A stretch of DNA of 64,000 bases from DATJLY01 sp035518375 (GTDB lineage: Bacteria; Pseudomonadota; Alphaproteobacteria; ATCC43930; CGMCC-115725): positions 14,926 through 78,925 of the forward strand of contig DATIXQ010000052.1 of the NCBI GenBank assembly GCA_035518375.1, given 5' to 3'. Position numbers and translations under genes: made by a program. The notes below the pieces were generated by a model that worked only from the letters and a program-made list of their open reading frames with translations, was not told the origin of the DNA and made no database searches. Positions 40,755 to 49,294 of this stretch are shown here, in pieces (position 1 is the stretch's first letter; each line of letters starts with the position of its first letter).

Positions 40755-40780
40755 AGCCCCGCTTCGGCGGGGCTTTTTGT
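40755..40780 (+). terminator. Strong intrinsic terminator
   Basis: AGCCCCGC (40755-40762), a TTCG tetraloop and GCGGGGCT (40767-40774) are followed by TTTTTGTT. This is the best intrinsic terminator in the window. It lies about 100 nt beyond the small membrane-protein gene and just upstream of phoR. Confidence 0.92.
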
Positions 40781-40817
40781 TGCGCGCGCCGGCGCACGCT
40801 CTTAAGAGTCTGTCCGA

Positions 40818-42248
40818 ATGGCCTATGGCGAGACGCGGGCGGCAAGGGCGCGAGGACGCGGCGGCTGGCGTATCGCCTTGCCGCGTCTCCTGCTCGGCGC
40901 GCTGATCCTGGCGGTGCCCGCCTTCGCCGTGCTCGCGGTGCTCGCCGAGCGGCGCACGCTCGCGCTGGCGCCCGCCCTGGCCGCCGCGGTCGCGATCTAT
41001 GCCGGCACCGTCCTGGTGCTGCGCCCGCTCACCTTCGGCGTCGCCGCAATCCAAGAGGCGATCGAGCGCATGACGCAGGACGCGAACGCCGCGCCCGAGG
41101 TCGAGAGCCTCTCCTTTTCCGTGCGCGAGCTTTGGCTTGCCGTCGGGCGCTGGACGCGCAGCACGCGGGCGCTCTTGAAGGCGCGGGAGGACGAGCTCGA
41201 AGCAGCGCGCTCGGTGCTCGAGACACTGCCCGAGCCGCTACTCCTGCTCGACGCCGACAGACGCGTGGTCGGCGCCAACAAGGCGGCCGAGGCGCTCTTG
41301 GGCGAGCGCCTGATCGAGCGCGATCTCGCCGGCGCGCTGCGCCACCCGGCGGTGCTGCCGGCGGTCGACGCCGTGCTGCGCGGCGAGGGCCAGAGAACCG
41401 CGGAGTTCGACATCACGAGCCCGGTCGAGCACCACCTCTCGGCGCGAATCGCGCCCTTGGCGCCGCGCCGCTCCGAGCGCGCCGCCGCGATGCTGCTCAT
41501 CAACGACCTGACGGCAATGAAGCGGGCCGAACAGCTCCGCGCCGACTTCGTCGCAAACGCGAGCCACGAGCTTAGGACGCCGCTCGCCTCGCTTGTGGGC
41601 TTCATCGAGACGCTGCGCGGGCCAGCCCGCGACGATAAGGCGGCGAGCGAGCGTTTCCTCGGCATCATGGCCGAGCAGGCGGCGCGCATGCAGCGCCTCG
41701 TCGACGACCTCCTGTCCTTGTCGCGCATCGAGATGAACGAACACCGCCCGCCGACCGAGGAGACCGACGTCGCCGCGGTCGTCGCGAGCGTCGCCGCCGC
41801 GCTCGAGCACCGGGCCGAGGCGCGCGGCATGCGCATCGACCTCGACCTGCCAGCCGATGAGCCGTTGATCGCGCCGGGCGACGGCGACGAACTCGCCCAG
41901 GTGTTCCAGAACCTCATCGACAACGCCATCAAGTACGGCACGCCTGGGACCGCCATCGAAGTCGTGGCGCAACGCTCCTCGCGCCTCCTGCCGAGCGCGC
42001 GCGGGCGCGAGCGGGCGACCATCTCACTGGCGGTACGCGACCACGGCGCCGGGATTGCGCGCGAGCACCTGCCGCGCCTGACCGAGCGCTTCTACCGGGT
42101 CGATCCCGCGCGCTCGCGTGAGATGGGCGGCACCGGGCTGGGGCTCGCCATCGTCAAGCATATCCTTAACCACCATCGCGGGCTGCTCGAGATCGACAGC
42201 GAGCCCGGGCGCGGCTCGGTGTTCACTGTTCATCTCCCGGCGGAATGA
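40818..42248 (+). CDS. phoR: Phosphate-regulon sensor histidine kinase PhoR
   Basis: A membrane histidine kinase of 476 residues controlling PhoB. Two N-terminal transmembrane segments (about 20-40 and 48-68) are followed by a PAS domain (about 125-225), the H box FVANASHELRTPLASL, the N box NLIDNAIKYG, and GTGLGLAIVKHIL. This is the standard PhoR layout. The ATG at 40818 lacks a strong ribosome-binding site. Upstream lies the palindrome CTCTTAAGAG with an overlapping GAGTC (GANTC) site. The pst genes follow after 179 bp. Confidence 0.93.
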   Translation: MAYGETRAARARGRGGWRIALPRLLLGALILAVPAFAVLAVLAERRTLALAPALAAAVAIYAGTVLVLRPLTFGVAAIQEAIERMTQDANAAPEVESLSFSVRELWLAVGRWTRSTRALLKAREDELEAARSVLETLPEPLLLLDADRRVVGANKAAEALLGERLIERDLAGALRHPAVLPAVDAVLRGEGQRTAEFDITSPVEHHLSARIAPLAPRRSERAAAMLLINDLTAMKRAEQLRADFVANASHELRTPLASLVGFIETLRGPARDDKAASERFLGIMAEQAARMQRLVDDLLSLSRIEMNEHRPPTEETDVAAVVASVAAALEHRAEARGMRIDLDLPADEPLIAPGDGDELAQVFQNLIDNAIKYGTPGTAIEVVAQRSSRLLPSARGRERATISLAVRDHGAGIAREHLPRLTERFYRVDPARSREMGGTGLGLAIVKHILNHHRGLLEIDSEPGRGSVFTVHLPAE

Positions 42249-42374
42249 GCTAACCGGCTGTTTTCACACGGTATCTGGGATTGGGTTCGTTCCGCCAAAT
42301 GGCCGAACGGTGCCGACGTCCGCGCTCGATCCACCCCGCAAGGGGGTAGACGAGGGTTAAGGAAGAGCGGCCGG

Positions 42375-42392
42375 CTGTCATAAAAACGCAAC
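42375..42392 (+). promoter_or_regulatory. PHO-box upstream of pstC
   Basis: CTGTCAT (42375-42381) is a perfect half-site, then AAAA, then a degenerate second half ACGCAAC (42386-42392). PhoB binds such direct repeats in place of the -35 box. A weaker copy, CTGTTTT-CACA-CGGTATC, is at 42258-42275. The pstC ATG is 36 bp downstream of the main site. Confidence 0.65.
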
Positions 42393-42427
42393 GGAGCGGG
42401 TCTACTTCTGGGGCAAAAGGGGAAGGC

Positions 42428-43411
42428 ATGAGCGGAACGGACGCACTCGCCGGGCGCCTGCGCCTTGAGCCTGCACGGGGAGTAAGCCGACAGAAGGTCG
42501 AAGACGCGCTGTTCCGCGGCGCGACCAAGGCCTTCGCGATTGGAGTGTTGCTGCTCCTGCTCGCGGTGCTGGTGTCGCTCGTTGTCGGCTCGCTGCCGGC
42601 GATACGCAAGTTTGGGCTGACGTTTCTGTGGGACCAGTCCTGGAACCCGGTCAAGGACCTGTTCGGCGGCCTGCCGGCGATTTACGGCACCCTCGTCACC
42701 TCGGCCATCGCGATGCTGGTCGCCGTGCCGGTGGGGCTCGGCGTCGCGCTCTTCCTGACCGAATTGTGCCCGCCTTGGGCGAAGCGTCCGATCGGCGTGC
42801 TGGTCGAGCTGCTGGCTGCGATCCCGAGCATCATCTACGGCATTTGGGGACTGTTCATCCTGGCGCCGGTGCTGCAACTGACGGTGCAGCCGTTCCTCGT
42901 CGACGTGCTCGGGCCGATCCCGATCCTGGGCGCGCTCTTCGCCGGCCCGCCCTTGGGCCTCGGCATCCTGACCGCGGGCTTCATCCTCGCTTTCATGGTG
43001 TTGCCGTTCATCGCCGCCGTGACGCGCGATGTGTTTCAGACCGTGCCGGCAGTGCTGCGCGAGAGCGCCTACGGGATCGGCGCTACGACGGCCGAGGTCG
43101 TGCGCGACATCGTCATTCCCTATACCCGCGTCGGCATCGTCGGCGGCGTGATGCTGGGACTGGGGCGCGCGCTCGGCGAGACCATGGCGGTGACCTTCGT
43201 CATCGGCAACGCGCACCATGTCAGCACGTCGCTCCTGGCGCCCGGCACGACCATCTCGGCGACGCTCGCCAACGAATTCACCGAGGCGGTCGACGAGCTC
43301 TACACCTCCTCGCTGATCGAGCTCGGGCTCATCCTGTTCGTCATCACCTTCATCGTGCTGGCGGCAGCGAAATTCATGCTGATGCGGCTCGAGCGGCGGA
43401 GCGCGCGATGA
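42428..43411 (+). CDS. pstC: Phosphate ABC transporter permease PstC
   Basis: An inner-membrane half of the high-affinity phosphate channel, 327 residues with about six helices. LAAIPSIIYGIWGLF and the EAA-like loop RESAYGIGATTAEVVRDIV, followed by LGRALGETMAVTFVIGN, are PstC signatures. The ribosome-binding site AAGGGGAAGG precedes ATG 42428. Expected to be PhoB-activated through the PHO-box at 42375. The stop overlaps the pstA start (ATGA). Confidence 0.96.
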   Translation: MSGTDALAGRLRLEPARGVSRQKVEDALFRGATKAFAIGVLLLLLAVLVSLVVGSLPAIRKFGLTFLWDQSWNPVKDLFGGLPAIYGTLVTSAIAMLVAVPVGLGVALFLTELCPPWAKRPIGVLVELLAAIPSIIYGIWGLFILAPVLQLTVQPFLVDVLGPIPILGALFAGPPLGLGILTAGFILAFMVLPFIAAVTRDVFQTVPAVLRESAYGIGATTAEVVRDIVIPYTRVGIVGGVMLGLGRALGETMAVTFVIGNAHHVSTSLLAPGTTISATLANEFTEAVDELYTSSLIELGLILFVITFIVLAAAKFMLMRLERRSAR

Positions 43412-44253
43412 CGCTCTACGGCAAGCGTCGCATAACGAACTACGTGGTCCTGACGCTGTCGCTCGCGGCGACCGCGGCAGGACTCCTTGTTCTGTTCCTC
43501 ATCCTCGGCGCGCTGCTGTGGTACGGCATCCCGGCCCTGAAAATCATGACCTTCACGGCGATGACGCCGCCGCCCGGCAATACTCCGGGCGGGCTCCTCA
43601 ATCCGATCTTCGGCAGCCTCGTGATCACCGCTGCGGCAACCGCGCTCGGCACCCCGATCGGCATCCTGACCGGGACCTTCCTTGCCGAGTTCGGACGCGG
43701 CACGTGGGTGGCGCCCGCGGTGCGGTTCGTCAACGACATCCTGCTGTCGGCGCCGTCGATCGTCATCGGCCTCTTCGTCTACGAGATGATGGTCGTGCCG
43801 ATGGGGCATTTCTCGGCCTGGGCCGGCGTCGTGGCGCTTGCCATCATCGTCATCCCGGTGGTGGTGCGCACGACCGAGAACGTGCTCGTGCTCGTGCCCT
43901 CGAGCCTGCGCGAGGCGGCGATCGCGCTGGGCGCACCGCGCTGGAAGGTCATCGTCGCGGTGACCTACCGCGCCGCCATCCAGGGCATGCTCACGGGCGT
44001 CATGCTGGCCGTGGCGCGGATCGCAGGCGAGACCGCGCCGCGTCTATTCACCGCGCTCAACAACCAGTTCTGGAGCTCGAACCTGAACGGGCCGATGGCG
44101 AATCTGCCGGTCGTCATCTTCCAGTTCGCGCTCTCGCCCTACGCCAATTGGCAGGTTCTGGCCTGGGGCGGCGCGGCGCTCATCACCTTTACGATCCTCA
44201 TCCTCAACATTCTGGCCCGCTGGGTCGCGAGCCGAGGCAGCTTCCAGCAATGA
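43408..44253 (+). CDS. pstA: Phosphate ABC transporter permease PstA
   Basis: The second channel subunit, 281 residues with six predicted helices. LREAAIALGAPRWKVIVAVTY is the cytoplasmic loop that contacts PstB, and ARIAGETAPRLFTAL follows. ATG 43408 overlaps the pstC stop, and its own stop overlaps the pstB ATG, so pstC-A-B is tightly coupled. Confidence 0.96.
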   Translation: MTLYGKRRITNYVVLTLSLAATAAGLLVLFLILGALLWYGIPALKIMTFTAMTPPPGNTPGGLLNPIFGSLVITAAATALGTPIGILTGTFLAEFGRGTWVAPAVRFVNDILLSAPSIVIGLFVYEMMVVPMGHFSAWAGVVALAIIVIPVVVRTTENVLVLVPSSLREAAIALGAPRWKVIVAVTYRAAIQGMLTGVMLAVARIAGETAPRLFTALNNQFWSSNLNGPMANLPVVIFQFALSPYANWQVLAWGGAALITFTILILNILARWVASRGSFQQ

Positions 44254-45125
44254 GCATCGAAGTCACCCCCATGGACACGCCCCTCCCCCCTCCGCAAACG
44301 ATCCGCACCCATCTCGTCGCGCCGGCCGTGCCGCGCGACAAGCCGCGTGCGACGACTGCGGCCGCGACGGCAGAGCCCAAGATCGCGGTCAAGGACCTGA
44401 AGTTCTTCTACCACGACTTCATGGCGGTGAAGGGGGTCAGCCTCGACCTGCACGACAAGTGCGTCACCGCCTTCATCGGCCCATCGGGCTGCGGCAAGTC
44501 GACACTGCTGCGCTGCCTCAACCGCATCTACGAGCTCTATCCCGACCAACGCGCCACCGGCGAGGTGATGATCGACGGCGCCAACATCCTCGACCCGAAG
44601 ATGGATCTGAACTTGCTGCGCGCGCGCGTCGGCATGGTGTTCCAGAAGCCGACGCCGTTCCCGATGTCGATCTACGACAACATCGCGTTCGGTGTCCGGC
44701 TCTACGAGCGTCTGCCGGCGAGCGAGCTCGATGCCCGGGTTGAGCACTCGCTGCGCCGCGCGGCGCTCTGGGACGAGGTCAAGGATAAGCTCAAGGCGAG
44801 CGGGCTCTCGCTCTCGGGCGGACAGCAACAGCGGCTCTGCATCGCCCGCGCCATCGCGGTCAAACCGGAGGTCCTGCTGCTCGACGAGCCGGCCTCGGCG
44901 CTCGATCCGCTCTCGACGCAGCGCATCGAGGAGCTCATCGCCGAGTTGAAGTCCGACTATTGCATCGTCATCGTCACGCACAATATGCAACAGGCGGCGC
45001 GCAGCTCGGACTACACCGCCTTCATGTATCTGGGCGAGCTCGTAGAATTCGACGAAACCGAGGCAATGTTCACCCACCCGAAGATGCGTCAGACCGAAGA
45101 CTACATCACCGGCCGCTTCGGCTGA
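44250..45125 (+). CDS. pstB: Phosphate ABC transporter ATPase PstB
   Basis: The ATPase driving phosphate import. Walker A is GPSGCGKST, the signature LSGGQQQR, Walker B VLLLDEPASALD and the switch His VTHNMQQA. MVFQKPTPFPMSIYDNI is PstB-specific. The 291 residues include a Pro/Ala/Thr-rich N-terminal extension of about 45 residues before the ABC domain, longer than in the E. coli protein. An internal ATG at codon 9 is a possible alternative start. Confidence 0.96.
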   Translation: MSIEVTPMDTPLPPPQTIRTHLVAPAVPRDKPRATTAAATAEPKIAVKDLKFFYHDFMAVKGVSLDLHDKCVTAFIGPSGCGKSTLLRCLNRIYELYPDQRATGEVMIDGANILDPKMDLNLLRARVGMVFQKPTPFPMSIYDNIAFGVRLYERLPASELDARVEHSLRRAALWDEVKDKLKASGLSLSGGQQQRLCIARAIAVKPEVLLLDEPASALDPLSTQRIEELIAELKSDYCIVIVTHNMQQAARSSDYTAFMYLGELVEFDETEAMFTHPKMRQTEDYITGRFG

Positions 45126-45135
45126 GGAGCGAGCG

Positions 45136-45882
45136 ATGGTTTCCGAGCATATCATCAAGAGCTACGACCAGGAACTGCACAAGCTCGACAACATCATCGC
45201 CGAGATGGGCGGACTGGCCGAAAGCCAGCTTGCCTCGGCGATGGAGGCGGTCGAGAAGCACGATTCCGATCTCGCCTCGGCCGTGATCGAAAGCGATACG
45301 CGCGTCGATCAGCTCGAGCGCGAGGTGGAGAGCCTCGTCGTGCGGCTTCTGGCGCTCCGCCAGCCGATGGCGCGCGATCTGCGCCAGATCTTCGCAGCGC
45401 TCAAGATCTCGACCGATCTCGAGCGCATCGGCGATTACGCGACCAATGTGGCCAAGCGCTCAATCGCGCTCGAGCAAAGCCCCGGGGTGCGGCCGGTCTA
45501 TGCCCTGCCGCGCATGGGGCGGCTCGCGGCGAACATGATCAAGGACGTGCTCGACGCCTTCATCGGGCGCGACGCCGACAAGGCCATGGCGGTGTGGTAC
45601 CGCGACGAAGAGCTCGACGAGATGTATACGAGTCTCTTCCGCGAGCTTTTGACCTATATGATCGAGGACCCGCGCAACATCTCGTCGGGCACGCACCTCC
45701 TGTTCATGGCGAAGAATCTCGAGCGCATCGGCGACCACTGCACCAATATCGCCGAGACGCTCTATTTCCTCGTCAACGGCGAGCCGATGCAGCAGATGCG
45801 GCCGAAGCGCGACCGCACGAGCCTTGGCCTCGCGGACGAGGAGGAAGTCGCACCGGCCGGCCGGGCGGAGGCCGAGCGGTGA
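45136..45882 (+). CDS. phoU: Phosphate signalling regulator PhoU
   Basis: A 248-residue helical-bundle protein that links Pst transport to PhoR and keeps the regulon off when phosphate is ample. Two PhoU repeats each carry a metal-binding E/DxxxD-type motif, seen in KISTDLERIGDYATNVAK and AKNLERIGDHCTNIAE. The ribosome-binding site GAGGAG lies before ATG 45136, 10 bp after pstB. The stop overlaps the GTG of phoB. Confidence 0.96.
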   Translation: MVSEHIIKSYDQELHKLDNIIAEMGGLAESQLASAMEAVEKHDSDLASAVIESDTRVDQLEREVESLVVRLLALRQPMARDLRQIFAALKISTDLERIGDYATNVAKRSIALEQSPGVRPVYALPRMGRLAANMIKDVLDAFIGRDADKAMAVWYRDEELDEMYTSLFRELLTYMIEDPRNISSGTHLLFMAKNLERIGDHCTNIAETLYFLVNGEPMQQMRPKRDRTSLGLADEEEVAPAGRAEAER

Positions 45883-46574
45883 ATCCTCCCTCGGTACTCG
45901 TCGTCGAGGATGAGGCCGCGCTCTCGACGTTGTTGCGCTACAATCTCGAGAAGGAAGGATTCGCCGTCAGCGAGGCGCGCGACGGCGAAGAGGCGCTGCT
46001 ACAGCTGAAAGAGCAGAAGCCCGACGCCGTGCTGCTCGACTGGATGCTGCCGCGGCTTTCCGGGCTCGAGCTCTGCCGCCAGATCCGGCGCGCCCCCGCG
46101 TGGCGCGACCTGCCGGTCATCATGCTGACGGCGCGCGGCGAGGAAGCCGACCGTGTGCGCGGCCTCGACAGCGGCGCCGACGATTATGTCGCGAAGCCCT
46201 TCAGCACGAGCGAGCTGATCGCGCGGCTCAAGGCCGTTATCCGGCGCGCGCGGCCCGCGGCACAGGCCGAGGTGCTGCGCTTCGCCGATCTCGCACTCGA
46301 CGACAGCTCGCACCGCGTGACGCGGAGCGGCGAGGCGGTGCATCTCGGCCCCACGGAGTTCCGCCTCCTGCGCTTTCTGCTCGAACGGCCGCGCCGCGTG
46401 TTCTCGCGCGAGCAGCTATTGGATGCCGTCTGGGGTCGCGACGCCGAGGTCGAGCTGCGCACCGTCGACGTGCACATCAGGCGATTGCGCAAGGCGCTCA
46501 ACGGCGTCGACCGGCGCGACCTCATCCGCACCGTGCGCTCGGCCGGATACGCGCTCGACACGAGCGGGGCATAA
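45879..46574 (+). CDS. phoB: Phosphate-regulon response regulator PhoB
   Basis: An OmpR-family regulator of 231 residues. The receiver domain has the acidic pair in VVEDEAA, the phospho-acceptor Asp in VLLDWMLP and Lys in YVAKPFS. The C-terminal winged helix contains LGPTEFRLLRFLLERPRRVF and RTVDVHIRRLRKAL. The start is GTG 45879, overlapping the phoU stop. It binds the PHO-box upstream of pstC. Placement of phoB last, after phoU, is the usual alphaproteobacterial order. Confidence 0.95.
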   Translation: MNPPSVLVVEDEAALSTLLRYNLEKEGFAVSEARDGEEALLQLKEQKPDAVLLDWMLPRLSGLELCRQIRRAPAWRDLPVIMLTARGEEADRVRGLDSGADDYVAKPFSTSELIARLKAVIRRARPAAQAEVLRFADLALDDSSHRVTRSGEAVHLGPTEFRLLRFLLERPRRVFSREQLLDAVWGRDAEVELRTVDVHIRRLRKALNGVDRRDLIRTVRSAGYALDTSGA

Positions 46575-46582
46575 GCATTATC

Positions 46583-46601
46583 GCTCCCCATATATGGGAG
46601 C
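46583..46601. repeat. Inverted repeat at the start of the Pro-rich gene
   Basis: GCTCCC (46583-46588) and GGGAGC (46596-46601) form a 6-bp stem with a 7-nt AT-rich loop (catatat). It lies between the phoB stop and the ATG at 46603 and covers an alternative ATG at 46594. The GGGAG that could serve as a ribosome-binding site is in the right arm. Confidence 0.5.
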
Positions 46602-46602
46602 A

Positions 46603-46905
46603 ATGACATCGCGCCTTGCCCTTCTCCTGGCCTTGATCCTGCTGGCCGCGCCGCCCGCGACGGCACAGCAATCAGCCACTTCGCCCAGTACGCCACCCGA
46701 CGAGCGCGTGCCGGCCTATCTGCCGGTCCCGCCGGGCCCACCGCCGGTTTCGGTGCCGCCCAGCCCCGCGCCCCTTGCGCCCGCACCCAATTTCTCGCCG
46801 GGCCTGCCGCCCGGCCCGGTGACCGGCTATGGCGCGGGCGGGATGCAGGCACCGCCCGGCGCGCCGCCCAATCCGCCCTGTCCGCCGGGCGGCCTCATGC
46901 ATTAG
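46603..46905 (+). CDS. Small exported proline-rich protein
   Basis: About 100 residues: a clear signal peptide (MTSRLALLLALILLAAPPATAQQ) followed by a mature part very rich in Pro, Gly and Ala, without recognisable domains. One Cys is near the C-terminus (NPPCPPGGLMH). I do not recognise a family. ATG 46603 gives the cleanest signal peptide; ATG 46594 would add three residues. It starts 29 bp after phoB, so it may be cotranscribed with the phosphate operon. It is convergent with the dehydrogenase gene, overlapping it by four bases. Confidence 0.6.
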   Translation: MTSRLALLLALILLAAPPATAQQSATSPSTPPDERVPAYLPVPPGPPPVSVPPSPAPLAPAPNFSPGLPPGPVTGYGAGGMQAPPGAPPNPPCPPGGLMH

Positions 46906-47837
46906 GTGCTTGAGAGCCCGTCATTCACCGGCACATTCTCGGGCTTGGGCTCGTAGCCTGCGTTGCGCGCCTGCTGGATCAAGAGCGTCGCAAAATCCTG
47001 ATCCTGGAATCCCAGCCCCACGAGATTCTGGATGAGCTCGCGCGTCAATGCCGTCACAGGCAGCGGCGTCTCGGTCTTCTTGCCGACAGCGAGGCCGAGC
47101 TCGAGGTCCTTGCGCAGCAGCACCGGCGTGAAGGTCGGCGCGAAGTCGAGATTGACCAGCGCCGGCGACTTGTAGCGCGTGAACACCGAGCCCATCACGC
47201 TCTTGTTGATGACGTCGAGGAAGACGTGGCGCGGGATGCCGCTTTTCTCGGCAAGCGTCGTTACCTCGACCAGCGACTGGATGACAACGCCGAGAAACAC
47301 GTTGTGGCAGATCTTGACCGTGCGCGCGAGCTCGCCTGCGCCGACATAGGTCACGCCTTGTCCGAGCCGCTCGAGATAAGGCGCCGCCGCGTCATAAGCG
47401 TCCTTCGGGCCCGAGGCGATGAGGGTGAGCTTCCCCGCGCGCGCCACCTTGCCATTGCCGGAGACGGGCGAGGCGATCATCGCCGTGCCATGTTTTTCCG
47501 CGTGCGCGCGCACCTCGCTCGACGCTTCCTCGTCGACGGTCGAGCAATCGACGAGGATGCGCGGCATACGGTTGCCGGCGAGAACGCCGTCGCGCCCGAG
47601 CGTCACCTCCTTCAAATGCTTGCCCTCGGCGACCATGGTGAAGACGATGTCGCATTGGGCAAGATCGGACGGGCGATCGACGAGCGTGATGCCGGATTTC
47701 ATCAGCCCCTCGGCCTTGGTGCGCGTGCGGTTCCAGGCGGAAACGGCGGCGCCCGCCTTCGCGAGACGCTCGGCCATCGGATAGCCCATGCGGCCCGTGC
47801 CGATCCAGCCGATCTTGCCCTTGCCTAGATCCGCCAT
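46902..47837 (-). CDS. NAD(P)-dependent beta-hydroxyacid dehydrogenase (MmsB/GarR-like)
   Basis: A 311-residue member of the 3-hydroxyisobutyrate dehydrogenase family, which oxidises 3-hydroxyacids or reduces tartronate semialdehyde-type substrates. The Rossmann motif IGWIGTGRMGYPMAERL is at the N-terminus, the substrate loop is ASPVSGNGKVARAGKL, and the catalytic Lys is in ARTVKICHN. DCSTVD is the second conserved segment. ATG 47837 has GGGAGG upstream. It lies 69 bp downstream of the M24-type gene in the same direction. The substrate is not predictable. Confidence 0.88.
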   Translation of the reverse strand: MADLGKGKIGWIGTGRMGYPMAERLAKAGAAVSAWNRTRTKAEGLMKSGITLVDRPSDLAQCDIVFTMVAEGKHLKEVTLGRDGVLAGNRMPRILVDCSTVDEEASSEVRAHAEKHGTAMIASPVSGNGKVARAGKLTLIASGPKDAYDAAAPYLERLGQGVTYVGAGELARTVKICHNVFLGVVIQSLVEVTTLAEKSGIPRHVFLDVINKSVMGSVFTRYKSPALVNLDFAPTFTPVLLRKDLELGLAVGKKTETPLPVTALTRELIQNLVGLGFQDQDFATLLIQQARNAGYEPKPENVPVNDGLSST

Positions 47838-47906
47838 CGCGCGCCTCCCTGTTGCGCCGGCTCTAGCGAACGGCACCGGCGAGCGCAAGGAATGCGGCGG
47901 CCGATT

Positions 47907-49205
47907 TCAATACGGATTGGCGATCGGCAGCTCTTCGGCGGGATAGAGCGTGATGACCTTGGCGCCGGTGGGCGTGCACACGACCTCTTCCTCGATGCGC
48001 GCGGCGGAATAGCCGTCCGTCGCCGGGCAATAGGTCTCGAGCGCGAACACCATCCCCGCCTTGATCTCCATCGGATCGTCGAAGGAATTGAGGCGCGAGA
48101 TGATCGGCCGCTCGTGCAGGCCCAATCCGAGCCCGTGGCCGAACAGAAGACCGAACGCCTCCATCTCGCTTGTGAAGCCGATCTCCTCGGCCTTGGGCCA
48201 GCATGCGGCGATCTTGTCGGTCGAGACGCCGGGCTTCACCAGCGAAATGGCCTTGTCGATCCACTCGCGTGCGCGCTTGTAGGCATCGCGCTGCGCCGGC
48301 GTGGCGCGGCCGACATTGAAGGTGCGGTAATAGCAGGTGCGGTAGCCGTGCATGCTCTGGATGATATCGAAAAACGCCTGGTCGCCGGGACGGATGAGGC
48401 GGTCGGTGAAATTGTGGGGGTGCGGCGAGCAGCGCTCGCCCGAGATCGCGTTGATCGCCTCGACATCGTCCGAGCCCAGCTCATAGAGCCGCTTGTTGGC
48501 AAGGCCCACGATTTCGTTCTCTCGAATGCCGGGCTTCAGATTTTCGGCGATCGTCTGATAGCAGCCGTCGACGATGGCGGCCGACATGTTGAGGAGCGTG
48601 ATCTCGTCGTTGCTTTTCAATTCGCGCGCATCGAGCATGACCTGCTGCCCGTCGCGCACGTCGATCCCCGCCGCCTGCAGCTCGAACAGCATGGCAGGCT
48701 CGACCACGTCGACGCCGACCGGCATGTCGCCGACGCCGTGCTCCGTCAGGATCGAGCGAATCTCCTCGGCGGCACTGCGCATGAGCCCGATCTTGGGATG
48801 CACCGCGCCGCGCAGGCCCAGCATGCCGGCATGGCAGTTATGCTGCGGCAGCCACGGCGCATAGAGGCGATGGTGCTTCGCGGCCGAGCCGAAATCCCAG
48901 ATATGCGGCTCGCTGCCGCCGGCCAGGAGCGAATAGCGCGTGAACTTGTCGCGCGCCCAGTTGCCGATGACCGTCGAGGTCATGTAGCGGATGTTGTACT
49001 GGTCGAAGCAGAGGAGCGAGCCGAGGCCCGAGGCCTTCAAGGCGGCGCGCGTGCGCGCAAGGCGATAGCGATGAAGCCGGCGGAAATCGACGCGCTCCTC
49101 GAAATCGACCGCCATCGGCCCCAGCGCCATGATCGGCTTCTGCCAATCGTGGCGCGGATCAATGTCGGTGTCGGCAATCGTCTTGGGCTCGGGTTTCTTC
49201 GCCAT
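47907..49205 (-). CDS. M24 (creatinase/aminopeptidase P fold) protein with altered metal site
   Basis: A 432-residue pita-bread-fold protein related to Xaa-Pro peptidases and, in its N-terminal LLCFDQYNIRYMTSTVIGNW segment, to DddP-type members of M24B. Metal ligands in order: Asp280 in AFFDIIQ is present; the next Asp of the canonical SDxTRT is Cys291 in RTCYYRTF; His357 in FGHGLGLGLHE, Glu390 in FALET and a Glu near 405 in RIEEEVV are present. Replacement of a bridging Asp argues against a normal dinuclear peptidase. ATG 49205 is chosen by similarity; the longer frame to 49316 is not conserved. The reaction is unknown. Confidence 0.82.
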   Translation of the reverse strand: MAKKPEPKTIADTDIDPRHDWQKPIMALGPMAVDFEERVDFRRLHRYRLARTRAALKASGLGSLLCFDQYNIRYMTSTVIGNWARDKFTRYSLLAGGSEPHIWDFGSAAKHHRLYAPWLPQHNCHAGMLGLRGAVHPKIGLMRSAAEEIRSILTEHGVGDMPVGVDVVEPAMLFELQAAGIDVRDGQQVMLDARELKSNDEITLLNMSAAIVDGCYQTIAENLKPGIRENEIVGLANKRLYELGSDDVEAINAISGERCSPHPHNFTDRLIRPGDQAFFDIIQSMHGYRTCYYRTFNVGRATPAQRDAYKRAREWIDKAISLVKPGVSTDKIAACWPKAEEIGFTSEMEAFGLLFGHGLGLGLHERPIISRLNSFDDPMEIKAGMVFALETYCPATDGYSAARIEEEVVCTPTGAKVITLYPAEELPIANPY

Positions 49206-49294
49206 CGCGTCCTCGCGCCGCGCTATCGCGGCCGCGATTGTGCGGCAGCGATTCCGGGCGATCAAGCGCCGCCGTTCCGTTAGACTTGCGCGCG

